DNA of 64,000 nt from JACKCR01 sp041390305. GTDB taxonomy: Bacteria; Eisenbacteria; RBG-16-71-46; CAIMUX01. A program made the translations under genes and the position numbers. Shown here one piece after another: positions 7,711 through 16,705 of this stretch (positions are counted from its first letter, which is position 1; each line of letters starts with the position of its first letter). The stretch is taken from NCBI GenBank assembly GCA_041390305.1, contig JAWKQE010000028.1, forward strand, positions 1-64,000, written 5' to 3'. The notes below the pieces were generated by a model. It was not told where the DNA came from and did not search any database. It saw only the letters and a list, made by a program, of their open reading frames with translations.

Positions 7711-9318
7711 ATGAGATCCGGCAAGGGTTTCCAGAACGGTGCGGCCACCACCATCGTGGTGGTGAACAATCCGAAGAACTGGCCGATCGAACTCCCGGGC
7801 GTCGAGATCGTCGCCGCGAAGCGCTATCTCACCGAGCCGGAGTTCGGCGCCGTGCGGCGGACGAAGGTCTACAACCTCTGCCGCTCCTACTCCTACCAGA
7901 GCCTCGGCTACTACGTTTCGCTCTTGGCCGAGGCGCGAGGTCATCGGCCGCTTCCAAGCATCCAGACGGTGCAGGAGATCCGAAACCCAGCGGTACTTCG
8001 TCTTCGGTCACAGGAGTTCGACAAGCTCATCCAGTCGTCGCTCCGGCCGATCCAAGGCGACGAGTTCATTCTGAGCATCTACTTCGGCCGCAACATGGCA
8101 GCGAAGTACGATCGCCTCGCTCTCGCGCTCTACAACTCCCATCCGGCCCCTCTTCTCCGCGCCAGGTTCGAGCGACTCGAGGGACACTGGCGGATGGACT
8201 GGCTGCGTCCGGTGCCCGCGAGCGAGATCCCGGACCACCACCGACCCTTCGTCGTGCAGGCGGCGCAGGAGCACCTGGGGAGGCGAAGTCACGGCGGAAG
8301 GCGCAAGCGCCAGATCGATCGCTATGACCTCGCGATCCTGGTGGATCCCCGCAACGCGAATCCACCGTCGGATGAACGTGCACTCGCCAAGTTCGAGAAG
8401 GCGGCGGAACGCGCCCGCGTCCGGGTCGAGCAGATCCAGCCGAACGACGCCGGTCGCCTGCTCGAGTTCGACGCGCTCTTCATCCGCGAGACGACTGCGG
8501 TCGATCACTATACCTACAGATTCGCTGTGCGCGCCGAGGCGGCGGGACTCGTCGTCATCGACGATCCCGAGTCGATCGTCCGGTGCACGAACAAGGTCTA
8601 TCTCGCGGAGGCGCTCGAGAAGCACCGAATCCCAGCGCCGCGTTCCGTCATCGTTCACGACGGAAACGTAGGGGAGATCGCGGAGCGGCTCGGCTTTCCG
8701 GTCATCATCAAGCAGCCGGACAGTTCGTTCTCCCAGGGCGTCTTCAAGGTGAACAGCCAGGACGAGCTGGGTGAAGTCGTGGAGAAGCTCCTCGAGGATT
8801 CGGATCTCCTCATCGCGCAGGAGTTCCTCCCCAGTGAGTTCGACTGGAGGGTAGGAGTCCTCGAAGGGAAGCCGCTCTACGCATGTCGGTACTACATGGC
8901 CCACAAGCACTGGCAGATCATCCAGTGGAAGGGCGAAGACCATTCCTACGGCAAGGTGAAAGCGATTCCGATCGACGAAGTACCCCGCTCCGTTCTCCGA
9001 AATGCGATCCGCGCGTCCCGCCTCATGGGGAACGGACTCTACGGGGTCGATCTCAAACAGCGGGGTGAGCGCAGCTACGTCATCGAGGTGAACGACAACC
9101 CCAGCCTCGAGGCCGGATACGAGGATCAGGTGGCCGGAATGGAGCTCTACGAACGGATCGTCGACTTCTTCGTCCGGAGGATCGAGGCGAGTCGCGCCAC
9201 CGGGAGCGCCGTCGGCCAGGCTTCGCTCTCGCGTCGGGCCGTTCCCGAGTCGGCACAGCGAACCGGTAGGAGCGTACGGAAGAAGGACGCGAGCGACAGG
9301 AGGACGGCGAAACGATGA
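7711..9318 (+). CDS. RimK-like ATP-grasp ligase
   Basis: This 535-residue protein has a family-specific N-terminal domain (about 1-200, with SYQSLGYYVSLLAEARGHRP) followed by an ATP-grasp domain (about 215-495). Nucleotide-binding features include KVYLAEALEKHRIPAPRS, the lysine of PVIIKQPDSSFSQG, EFDWRVGVLEGKPL and the metal-binding NDNPSLEAG. RimK-type enzymes activate a carboxylate as acylphosphate and couple it to an amine, for example adding Glu to a peptide. The C-terminus after about 495 is a basic low-complexity tail. Its ATGA overlap with the next gene indicates translational coupling. Substrates are not known. Confidence 0.88.
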   Translation: MRSGKGFQNGAATTIVVVNNPKNWPIELPGVEIVAAKRYLTEPEFGAVRRTKVYNLCRSYSYQSLGYYVSLLAEARGHRPLPSIQTVQEIRNPAVLRLRSQEFDKLIQSSLRPIQGDEFILSIYFGRNMAAKYDRLALALYNSHPAPLLRARFERLEGHWRMDWLRPVPASEIPDHHRPFVVQAAQEHLGRRSHGGRRKRQIDRYDLAILVDPRNANPPSDERALAKFEKAAERARVRVEQIQPNDAGRLLEFDALFIRETTAVDHYTYRFAVRAEAAGLVVIDDPESIVRCTNKVYLAEALEKHRIPAPRSVIVHDGNVGEIAERLGFPVIIKQPDSSFSQGVFKVNSQDELGEVVEKLLEDSDLLIAQEFLPSEFDWRVGVLEGKPLYACRYYMAHKHWQIIQWKGEDHSYGKVKAIPIDEVPRSVLRNAIRASRLMGNGLYGVDLKQRGERSYVIEVNDNPSLEAGYEDQVAGMELYERIVDFFVRRIEASRATGSAVGQASLSRRAVPESAQRTGRSVRKKDASDRRTAKR

Positions 9319-10559
9319 GTGCCCCGTTGCGGCTCTTCGAGGGCTACGGTGTCGAGCTGGAGTACATGATCGTCGACCGGAAGACGCTCGACGTCCGGCC
9401 GATCGCGGACCGGCTCCTCGAAGGAAAGGCCGGCGAGCAGGTGTCGGACCTCGAGGACGGCGCGATGGGGTGGTCGAACGAACTCGTCCTGCACGTGCTC
9501 GAGTTCAAGACGAACGGCCCCGCCCCGCGTCTCGAGGATCTCCCCCGGGAGTTCGCGCGATCCGTGCGGGACGCGAACGAGATCGCGGAGCGTCTGGGTG
9601 CCTGTCTCATGCCGACGGCGATGCATCCGTGGATGGATCCGCTTCGCGAGACGCAACTCTGGCCGCACGACTACAGCCCGGTGTACGCCGCGTTCGATTC
9701 GATCTTCGGGTGCTCGGGGCACGGCTGGTCGAACCTCCAGAGCACGCACATCAATCTGCCGTTCGCGAACGACGACGAGTTCGGTCGTCTCCATGCCGCG
9801 ATCCGGGCCGTGCTGCCCCTGCTTCCCGCGCTCGCCGCGAGCTCTCCGCTCGTGGAGGAGCGGATCACCGGGATCGCCGACAACCGCCTCGCGTTCTACA
9901 AGACGAATGCGAGCCGGATTCCGAGCGTCACCGGGGCTGTCGTGCCGGAGCCGGTCTTCGCGCGCGAGGTGTACGAGCGGGATCTGCTCGGTGGACTCTA
10001 CCGCGACATCGCGCCGCTCGACCCGGACGGCCTGCTCCAGGAGGAGTGGCTCAACGCGCGTGGAGCGATCGCGCGCTTCGACCGGATGGCGATCGAGATC
10101 CGGGTTCTCGACGTCCAGGAGTGTCCGAGTGCGGACCTCACGATCGTCGCCCTGACGACCGCGGTGGTGAAGGCGCTGTGCGAGGACCGCTGGGTGTCAC
10201 AGGACGAACTCCGGGGACTCGACACGATGGCGCTCTCCGAGGCGTTCACGAGCACGTCTCTCGCCGCCGGGGCGGCGTCGATCGAACTCCCGGACTGGCT
10301 TCGCGTGTTCGGGCTGTCGAAACCCACGACGGCGGCCGAAGTCTGGAGCCATCTGTTGGAGCAGACGGCCACGGAGAACGCCGACGATCCGCTCCGGTCC
10401 ACGGGCCACCTTCGCTCCTTCGCGGAACGGATCCTGAGAGACGGCTGTCTCTCGAAGAGGATCTCGAGACGTCTGCCGGGAGACCCGGAACGGGCCGCGA
10501 TCCGTGAGGTCTACGAAGAACTCTGCGACTGTCTGGCGCAGGACCGGATGCTTCCGTGA
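9315..10559 (+). CDS. Glutamate-cysteine-ligase-like (GCS2) carboxylate-amine ligase
   Basis: This 414-residue protein belongs to the GCS2/YbdK group of ATP-dependent carboxylate-amine ligases. The N-terminal strand FEGYGVELEYMIVD carries the metal-binding Glu residues typical of the glutamine-synthetase-like fold; MHPWMD, THINLPF and the ADNRLAFYKTNASRIPSV stretch further identify it. It starts at ATG 9315, overlapping the RimK-like gene by 4 bp, and ends overlapping the amidohydrolase by 4 bp. It is unlikely to be a housekeeping GshA; the context suggests ligation within a specialised peptide or amide pathway. Confidence 0.85.
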   Translation: MSAPLRLFEGYGVELEYMIVDRKTLDVRPIADRLLEGKAGEQVSDLEDGAMGWSNELVLHVLEFKTNGPAPRLEDLPREFARSVRDANEIAERLGACLMPTAMHPWMDPLRETQLWPHDYSPVYAAFDSIFGCSGHGWSNLQSTHINLPFANDDEFGRLHAAIRAVLPLLPALAASSPLVEERITGIADNRLAFYKTNASRIPSVTGAVVPEPVFAREVYERDLLGGLYRDIAPLDPDGLLQEEWLNARGAIARFDRMAIEIRVLDVQECPSADLTIVALTTAVVKALCEDRWVSQDELRGLDTMALSEAFTSTSLAAGAASIELPDWLRVFGLSKPTTAAEVWSHLLEQTATENADDPLRSTGHLRSFAERILRDGCLSKRISRRLPGDPERAAIREVYEELCDCLAQDRMLP

Positions 10560-11290
10560 GTCCGTCCCGACCTCCCGTCGTCGTCACGTGCGAACACGGC
10601 GGGAACCGGATTCCGAAGGAGTATCGGGCCCTCTTCGCCGGTGCGGACGATGTTCTCCGTTCCCATCGCGGTTGGGATCCCGGCGCGCTCCTCACGGGGC
10701 GAGCCCTTGCCCGGTCGACGGACGCCCCGTTCGTCGAGGCCACCGTGACCAGGCTGCTCGTCGACCTCAACCGCACGAAAGACGGGGCGGGGCGGTTCTC
10801 GGAGTTCACGCGAGAGCTCCCGGAGGACGAGCGGCGACGGATCCTGTCCACGTACCACGACCCTCACTGGCGATCGGTGCGGCGAGCGATCTCCGCGGCA
10901 CGCCGAGGGCGCCGGTCGGAACTCGTGATCCACATCGCGTCACACAGCTTCACGGCGCATCCGGGACGGATCGGCGGGAAGCCACGTCCAGACCGAAGCT
11001 ACGAGGTCGGGCTGCTCTACGATCCGAGCCGCCCGGGGGAAAGGTCCTTCGCGGAGCGGTGGCGCCGTGCGATCCTCTCCAGCGATCCAGAGCTTCGGGT
11101 CCGGATGAATCTTCCGTATCGTGGGTGGACGGACGGAATGACCAGTGTGTTTCGAGCGGAGTTCGGCTCTGGCTATGTTGGGATCGAGCTGGAGTGCAAT
11201 CAGGAGACGCTCGCTCGTCCCGATTCAGCGACGCGGCTGCGCCGGGTGCTGTCGTCGACGCTGCCGGAAGTGGTGTCGCGGACATTCTGA
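10556..11290 (+). CDS. N-formylglutamate amidohydrolase family protein
   Basis: This 244-residue protein shows the FGase signature: CEHGGNRIP near the N-terminus, SHRGWDPGA, the DLNR motif and HIASHSF with the later RMNLPYRGWTDG and GIELECNQ. The family are zinc-dependent hydrolases related to carboxypeptidases, cleaving N-acylated Glu or similar amides. It begins with GTG at 10556 overlapping the previous stop (GTGA). In this operon it could trim or deprotect an amide product made by the two ligases. It is not near hut genes, so a role in histidine breakdown is unlikely. Confidence 0.85.
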   Translation: MSPSRPPVVVTCEHGGNRIPKEYRALFAGADDVLRSHRGWDPGALLTGRALARSTDAPFVEATVTRLLVDLNRTKDGAGRFSEFTRELPEDERRRILSTYHDPHWRSVRRAISAARRGRRSELVIHIASHSFTAHPGRIGGKPRPDRSYEVGLLYDPSRPGERSFAERWRRAILSSDPELRVRMNLPYRGWTDGMTSVFRAEFGSGYVGIELECNQETLARPDSATRLRRVLSSTLPEVVSRTF

Positions 11291-11327
11291 CACGACACGG
11301 CTAGCCTGGACTCCGAAGGGAGACGGG

Positions 11328-13292
11328 ATGGCGATGAAGAAGGCGGACAGATCCCGCCAGAAGGCGAGCACGGATACGAAGCGCTCGTCCGCCAGGGAGA
11401 TGGCGAGCAAGGAGACGACTCCGATGGCCAAGGCATCGAAAGCGAAGAAGAAGACCACCGGCGCGAAGGCGAAGGCGGTGAAGTCCAAGTCGAAGGCGAG
11501 GAAGTCGGAGCCCGCGAAGCCCAAGGCCGCAAAGACGAAAGCTACGAAGTCCAGTGTCGCGAAGCCAGCGCCGACGAAGCCTGCGAAGCCAACCACGACC
11601 AAAGCGACCAAGCCGACGAAGCCGAAGGTTGCGAAGCCGACTCCTGCGGCACCGACGGCTCAGGCCGAGCAGAGGACGCAGGACGCCAATGTCGAGCTCG
11701 TGGCTTCGACCGAGAACCACGGGCCTGTTCCGCCCCTTCCCGACGTAACGGAGCTCGACCTATCCGCCTTCTCGAGGCAGATCCGTCTTCGCCCCCTGCA
11801 GAAGGGCGACTTCGACGCGATCCTGGATCTCCAGAGGCGGTGCTTTCCGGGGATGAACCCTTGGAAGCGCGCACAGTTCTTGAGTCAGCTCGAGATCTTC
11901 CCGGATGGCCAGATGTGTGTCGAGTACGAGGGCGTGATCGTCGCGTCCTCGTCCAGCCTCATCGTGACCTTCTCTGAGTACTCCGCATGGCACGATTGGC
12001 AGGAGATCGCGGACGGCGGGTTCATCCGGAATCACGATCCGCTGGGCGACACGCTCTATGGCATCGAGATCATGGTCCATCCCGAGTACCGGGGCATGAA
12101 GCTGGCCCGTCGCCTCTACGACGAGAGGAAGCGGCTCGCCCGTGAGCACAACCTCGAACGGATCATGGTCGGAGGTCGGATTCCCGGATACGGGCGCTAT
12201 TCGGACGACCTCACTGCCCGCGAATACGTCGAGAAGGTCATCGACAAGACGCTCTTCGATCCGGTGCTCACTCCGCAGATCTCGAACGGGTTTACGCTCA
12301 GGCAGCTGGTTCCGGACTATCTCCCCTCGGATCGCCAGTCTCTCGGCTACGCGACGATCCTGGAGTGGGTGAACCTCGATCACACACCGGAGACGTCGAT
12401 CGGCTCCCAAGCCGCGAGGATCTGCGTCGTTCAGTACGAAATGCGACGCGTCGAGAGTTTCGAGGACTTCGCCGCGCAGTGTGAGTACTTCGTCGATACG
12501 GCCTCGGACTATCGGAGCGACTTCGTTCTCTTTCCGGAGCTGATCACGACACAGCTCCTCTCGATCATCGATGCTCGCGATCCGGCCGAGTCTGCCCGGC
12601 GACTCGCCGAGTACACGCCACAGTATCTCGATCTCTTCGGCGAACTCTCCGTGCGGTACAACGTCAACATCATCGGTGGATCCCAGTTCGTCATGGAGGA
12701 GGACAAGCTCTACAACGTCGCGTTCCTCTTCCGTCGGGACGGGACGGTGGCGAAGCAGTACAAACTCCACATCACGCCGGCCGAGCGCCGGTGGTGGGGG
12801 GTGGAGCCGGGGGATCGGATGGAGGTCTTCGATACGGATCGGGGGAAGATCGCGATCCAGATCTGCTACGACGTCGAGTTCCCTGAACTCTCCCGCGTCG
12901 CGGCGGCGAAGGGTGCGCGGCTGATCTTCGTTCCGTTCAACACCGACGAACGGCACGGCTACCTCCGAGTGCGGCACTGCGCACAGGCCCGTTGCATCGA
13001 GAACCACGTCTACACGGCCATCGCCGGGTGCGTCGGCAACCTCCCGTTCGTGGACAATGCTGACATCCACTATGCGCAGTCGGGTATCTTCACCCCGTCG
13101 GACTTCTCGTTCAGTCGGGACGCGATCGCCGCGGAGTGCAGCGCCAATATCGAGACCGTCATCTTCCACGACCTGGACCTGGGTCTTTTGCCCAAGCACA
13201 AGGCCGGCGGCGCGACGCGGAACTGGGACGACCGGAGGGTCGACGTCTATAAAGTCCACTACGAGGACGATGTAGACAGGATGGAGATCTGA
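11328..13292 (+). CDS. GNAT acetyltransferase-nitrilase fusion with Lys/Ala/Pro-rich tail
   Basis: The 654-residue protein has three parts: a histone-H1-like N-terminus of about 130 residues made almost only of K, A, T, P and S; a GNAT domain from about residue 152 (IRLRPLQKGDFDAI, with MVHPEYRGMKLARRLYDE as acetyl-CoA loop); and a carbon-nitrogen hydrolase from about 363. The nitrilase triad is visible as Glu ~404 (FPELIT), Lys ~479 (YKLHITP) and Cys ~513 (ICYDVEFPE). ATG 11328 follows a GAAGGGAG site. It closes the amidoligase operon, 37 bases after the amidohydrolase. GNAT-nitrilase fusions are known in such clusters; the long basic tail is unusual. Confidence 0.87.
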   Translation: MAMKKADRSRQKASTDTKRSSAREMASKETTPMAKASKAKKKTTGAKAKAVKSKSKARKSEPAKPKAAKTKATKSSVAKPAPTKPAKPTTTKATKPTKPKVAKPTPAAPTAQAEQRTQDANVELVASTENHGPVPPLPDVTELDLSAFSRQIRLRPLQKGDFDAILDLQRRCFPGMNPWKRAQFLSQLEIFPDGQMCVEYEGVIVASSSSLIVTFSEYSAWHDWQEIADGGFIRNHDPLGDTLYGIEIMVHPEYRGMKLARRLYDERKRLAREHNLERIMVGGRIPGYGRYSDDLTAREYVEKVIDKTLFDPVLTPQISNGFTLRQLVPDYLPSDRQSLGYATILEWVNLDHTPETSIGSQAARICVVQYEMRRVESFEDFAAQCEYFVDTASDYRSDFVLFPELITTQLLSIIDARDPAESARRLAEYTPQYLDLFGELSVRYNVNIIGGSQFVMEEDKLYNVAFLFRRDGTVAKQYKLHITPAERRWWGVEPGDRMEVFDTDRGKIAIQICYDVEFPELSRVAAAKGARLIFVPFNTDERHGYLRVRHCAQARCIENHVYTAIAGCVGNLPFVDNADIHYAQSGIFTPSDFSFSRDAIAAECSANIETVIFHDLDLGLLPKHKAGGATRNWDDRRVDVYKVHYEDDVDRMEI

Positions 13293-13396
13293 GTCATCCT
13301 ACGCAGGTAGGAGGCCGATGAGGGAGGAAGGGGATCGCTCCCGAGCGGTCCCGACCGCTGAAGCGGTACTCGTAGCGACCAAGGAGGGAGCCAGGG

Positions 13397-14077
13397 ATGA
13401 CGCAGCCGATCGAATGGTGGTACGCCGAGGGGAACGAGCAGAAGGGCCCGGTCAACCTCGAGGAGATCAAGGAACTGGCTGCCACGGGCGTTGTCGGAGC
13501 GGACACACTGGTCTGGCACTCCGGGATGGCCGGATGGACGCCGGCTGGTCGGGTCGCGGAGCTCGGGCTTCGGCCGACCCCTCCGTCCGCCGGGCTCGGC
13601 GCGGACGATTCGCTGGACATCGGTGGCTCGAGCGATCCGTCTCCGCTCGGCTCGTCGTCCGGCGTCGGGGGCGGAATGGACGAACCGGCGCGACCCGCGC
13701 CGCCTCGCTCCAGCTCCGGAGCTGGGTCCTACTCCGGATCCTCGTCCGGGACGGGTGACCTCGGCGGATTTCCCACCGGCGGGGGCTACGGCCACACCGC
13801 GATGCCGATGCGGAACGTTCCGAACAACATGGTCCTCGCGATCCTCTCGACCGTGCTCTGCTGCCTTCCGCTCGGGATCGCTTCCATCGTGAAGGCCTCC
13901 CAGGTGAAGGCGATCGCGGAGTCGGGTGACATCGAGCGGGCCGAGAAGGTGGCCGCGGAGGCCAAGAAGTGGGCGCTCTGGGCGATCGGTCTCGGGCTGC
14001 TCGCACAGATCCTCTACTTCCTTCTCGTCGGCAGCTCGGCGTTCCTCGGCATGATGGATGCGGGGAAAGATTTCTGA
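13397..14077 (+). CDS. GYF_2 domain membrane protein with CD225/DUF4190-like C-terminus
   Basis: This 226-residue protein begins with a GYF_2 domain (EWWYAEGNEQKGPVNLEEIKELAATGVV), a small module thought to bind proline-rich ligands. A Ser/Gly/Pro-rich linker (about 60-130) follows, then two transmembrane helices: NMVLAILSTVLCCLPLGIASIV with a KASQVKAIAESGD loop typical of CD225/dispanin-like proteins, and a second helix near the C-terminus (WALWAIGLGLLAQILYF). The start ATG has GGGAG upstream. The next gene, also a membrane protein, begins 7 bases after its stop, so they are probably co-transcribed. Function is unknown. Confidence 0.8.
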   Translation: MTQPIEWWYAEGNEQKGPVNLEEIKELAATGVVGADTLVWHSGMAGWTPAGRVAELGLRPTPPSAGLGADDSLDIGGSSDPSPLGSSSGVGGGMDEPARPAPPRSSSGAGSYSGSSSGTGDLGGFPTGGGYGHTAMPMRNVPNNMVLAILSTVLCCLPLGIASIVKASQVKAIAESGDIERAEKVAAEAKKWALWAIGLGLLAQILYFLLVGSSAFLGMMDAGKDF

Positions 14078-14084
14078 GACTCCG

Positions 14085-14558
14085 ATGAAGGGACTCGGAG
14101 CCCGCATCGGCGCGGTGTCCGCGCCCGGCCTCGCGGACGCGAAGAGGCGAGGGAGGGCGTCCGTCCTCCTCGTCTCGGCTGGACTCGTCGGAGTTCCACT
14201 CGTCGTCGGTTGGTTCATCGCAGTGTTCGGTCGGACAGGGACCGACCTTCTTCCTCCCTGCCTCTTCCACGAGCTGACCGGCTTTCACTGCACGGGATGC
14301 GGCAGCACGCGGGCGCTCCTTGCGTTACTCCACGGGAACATCGCCGAGGCGTGGGGGCAGAATCCGCTGCTCCTGCTCGTCCTCCCCTGGCTCGCCTACG
14401 GAGCTTTCGACTGGGGACTCGTTCGATTCGCGCCATCACACGGGCTTTGGCGCTGGAACGTGCCGGGCCGGCTCTATTGGGGCTTCGCGGCTCTGGTCAT
14501 CGCCTTCACGGTGGTACGGAACCTCCCCGCCGTGAGGTTTCTCGGCCCACTTCCCTAG
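14085..14558 (+). CDS. DUF2752 membrane protein
   Basis: The 157-residue product has three or four membrane helices and the DUF2752 signature CLFHELTGFHCTGCGSTRAL, with paired Cys residues, near position 65, followed by LLHGNIAEAWGQNPL. The molecular role of DUF2752 is not known. The chosen start, ATG 14085, lies 7 bases after the stop of the GYF_2 gene; an ATG at 14058 inside that gene is an alternative. These two families are frequently adjacent, which supports one operon. Confidence 0.78.
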   Translation: MKGLGARIGAVSAPGLADAKRRGRASVLLVSAGLVGVPLVVGWFIAVFGRTGTDLLPPCLFHELTGFHCTGCGSTRALLALLHGNIAEAWGQNPLLLLVLPWLAYGAFDWGLVRFAPSHGLWRWNVPGRLYWGFAALVIAFTVVRNLPAVRFLGPLP

Positions 14559-14700
14559 CGGGGGCGCGAGGTTCGGCTCCTCTACCGCGTCTGCCAGTGT
14601 GGTTCACGCGTGGCACAATACGAGGGTGCGGTAGGAATCGCCGCGCAGACGTCGCCGCGCAGACGGCCGTGCGCTCTGCATCCCAGGCGTCCGCGGTTTC

Positions 14701-15234
14701 TCAGTGACCGTTTCCCGCCAAGGTGTCCCGGCAGTCCGTACAGAACTCGTCTCTCTTGAGGTCGATCTCTTCCGCGACCGCGGAGAAGTGCATCGCGCAA
14801 TCGGGATCCGCGCAGTGGACCAGGCCGAGCAGGTGCCCGGCCTCGTGCAGAACCTCTCGGCGCATCCTGGATTCCAGGAGGTCCGGGTCGTCGGGGAGTC
14901 CGTACAGGGTCGGCCTCAGTCGATGAATCGATACGATTCCCGCGGGGCCGTGAAGTCTCGCTTCCCCGAACACGAACGTGAAGATCGCCGAGTAGAGATC
15001 GACATCGGCAAGACCGAGTACGAGACTGTCCGACTCGCCTGCAACCGTTTCCAGCGGGGGAAGCAGTCGTCGGCAGTCGAACTGCGCGCGCCGCGGCTCG
15101 TACGCACCCTGGAGGTCGAGTGTGTCGGGATGGATCGACACGGGGAGACTCGTCGCCTGCGCGAGGAACGTCGCCGCCTTCTCGAGAAGACCTGGCGGAA
15201 GGGCACCGACGGCGACCAGTGTCCATCCCCGCAC
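14701..15234 (-). CDS. Archaemetzincin (peptidase M54)
   Basis: This 177-residue metalloprotease carries the metzincin zinc motif HEAGHLLGLVH followed by the archaemetzincin-specific structural zinc site C-x4-C-x-M (CADPDCAM) and the distal CTDC pair. M54 enzymes (AMZ) are cytosolic zinc aminopeptidase- or endopeptidase-like enzymes, mostly in archaea and vertebrates and patchily in bacteria. The GTG start at 15234 lies four bases after the stop of the sigma-54 response regulator, so it sits in the two-component operon. That placement makes a role in the regulated response plausible but is inference only. Confidence 0.85.
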   Translation of the reverse strand: MRGWTLVAVGALPPGLLEKAATFLAQATSLPVSIHPDTLDLQGAYEPRRAQFDCRRLLPPLETVAGESDSLVLGLADVDLYSAIFTFVFGEARLHGPAGIVSIHRLRPTLYGLPDDPDLLESRMRREVLHEAGHLLGLVHCADPDCAMHFSAVAEEIDLKRDEFCTDCRDTLAGNGH

Positions 15235-15238
15235 GAAG

Positions 15239-16705
15239 CTAGCCCTTGGTCAGGTGGAGCGTCTTGATCTTGTTGTAGACCGTCGTCCGGTCGACCCCCA
15301 GCACCCGCGCCGTCTTCGAGATATTCCAGTCCGTGGCGTTGAGCACGCGTAGGATGTGATCCCGTTCGACCTCGGAGAGCGCACGTAACTCGGCGGGCGT
15401 GACACCGTCGTCCTCTTCCTCGATCGCTTCCGGTTCCGTCTCCTGGGTCCCGTTCAGCTTCGAGGTCGTGCCGTTCAGCGTCGAGTTCAGGATGGCGGCC
15501 TTCCCGTTCTTCTCCACCTCGATCGGCAGATCACCCACCCGAAGTACGTTCTCGTGGCGTCCACGGAGAACGACGAGTGCACGTTCGAGAGCGTTGGCCA
15601 GCTCGCGCACGTTCCCCGGCCACTCGTAGGACTCCATTACCTCCATCGCAGAGGGGTCGATCTCCGGGACGGGTTGGTTCATGGAGCGGGCGACCCGTTC
15701 GAGAAGTGCCCGCGAGAGCTGGGGGATGTCGCCGCACCGCTCGCGAAGCGGTGGAAGGTGGATGTTGAATACGTTGAGGCGATAGTAGAGGTCCTCACGG
15801 AAGTTGCCGGCCCGAACCTCTGTCATGAGGTCCCGGTTCGTGGCGGCGATGAGCCGGAAGTCGGCTCTCACTGCTTTCGTGTCGCCGAGCCGCGTGATCT
15901 GCTTCTCCTCGATGACGCGGAGGAGTTCGACCTGGAGTTTGGGGGAGATCTCGCCGATCTCGTCGAGGAAGAGCGTGCCGCCGTCGGCGAGCTCGAACTT
16001 CCCCTTGTGCCGGTAGTGCGCTCCGGTGAACGCGCCGCGCTCGTGCCCGAAGAGTTCGCTCTCCAGCGTTCCTTCGGGGAGCGCGCCACAGTTGACCACG
16101 ACGAGCGGCATGTACGCGCGTGGCGACATGGCGTGAATGGCCCGTGCGACGAGCTCCTTCCCTGTACCTGACTCACCGGTGACGAGCACGCTCGTCTCCG
16201 TGGGTGCGACCGTTTCGATCAGTGCACACGCGCGCAGAATTGCGGGGCTGGTGCCGAGAATCGGCTGCGGCTTGACCACGGCCGCGAGGTGGTCACGGAG
16301 GTGCCGGTTCTCCTGTTCCAGGTCCCGATGCTCGGCGATGTTCCGGATGAGGTGCGTGAGCTGCTCCGGGTCGAACGGCTTCGTGACGTAGTCGTAGGCG
16401 CCGTCCTTGAGCGCCTGGACCGCGGTGTCGACCGAGGCGAACGCCGTCATGATGATGACCCGGGTCGTCGGCGATGCCTCCCGGACTCGGCGCAGCAGCT
16501 CCAGCCCGTCCATGCCCGGCATCTTGATGTCGACGAGAGCGGCATCCCAGGGACTCTCCTTCAGGATGCGGAGTGCTTCCCGCGCATCGGGCGCCGATTG
16601 CACCGTGTGCCCGTCCTCCTCGAACCAGCTGGAGAGCGAGTCGCGGACGACGTTCTCATCGTCGACGACGAGGAGCCGCAGTTTCGGCAGGGTCTTCTGC
16701 GTCAT
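15239..16705 (-). CDS. Sigma-54-dependent response regulator, NtrC family
   Basis: The 488-residue protein has a receiver domain (acidic pocket DD at 15-16, phospho-acceptor D59 in LVDIKMPGMDG), an AAA+ domain with Walker A GESGTGKE and the GAFTGA loop that contacts sigma-54, and a Fis-type helix-turn-helix (SKTARVLGVDRTTVYNKIK) at the C-terminus. Such regulators open RpoN promoters when phosphorylated. ATG 16705 has AAAGGGA upstream and overlaps the stop of the sensor kinase gene by 3 bp (ATGA arrangement), so the kinase is its partner. Likely targets are the adjacent redox genes. Confidence 0.93.
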   Translation of the reverse strand: MTQKTLPKLRLLVVDDENVVRDSLSSWFEEDGHTVQSAPDAREALRILKESPWDAALVDIKMPGMDGLELLRRVREASPTTRVIIMTAFASVDTAVQALKDGAYDYVTKPFDPEQLTHLIRNIAEHRDLEQENRHLRDHLAAVVKPQPILGTSPAILRACALIETVAPTETSVLVTGESGTGKELVARAIHAMSPRAYMPLVVVNCGALPEGTLESELFGHERGAFTGAHYRHKGKFELADGGTLFLDEIGEISPKLQVELLRVIEEKQITRLGDTKAVRADFRLIAATNRDLMTEVRAGNFREDLYYRLNVFNIHLPPLRERCGDIPQLSRALLERVARSMNQPVPEIDPSAMEVMESYEWPGNVRELANALERALVVLRGRHENVLRVGDLPIEVEKNGKAAILNSTLNGTTSKLNGTQETEPEAIEEEDDGVTPAELRALSEVERDHILRVLNATDWNISKTARVLGVDRTTVYNKIKTLHLTKG

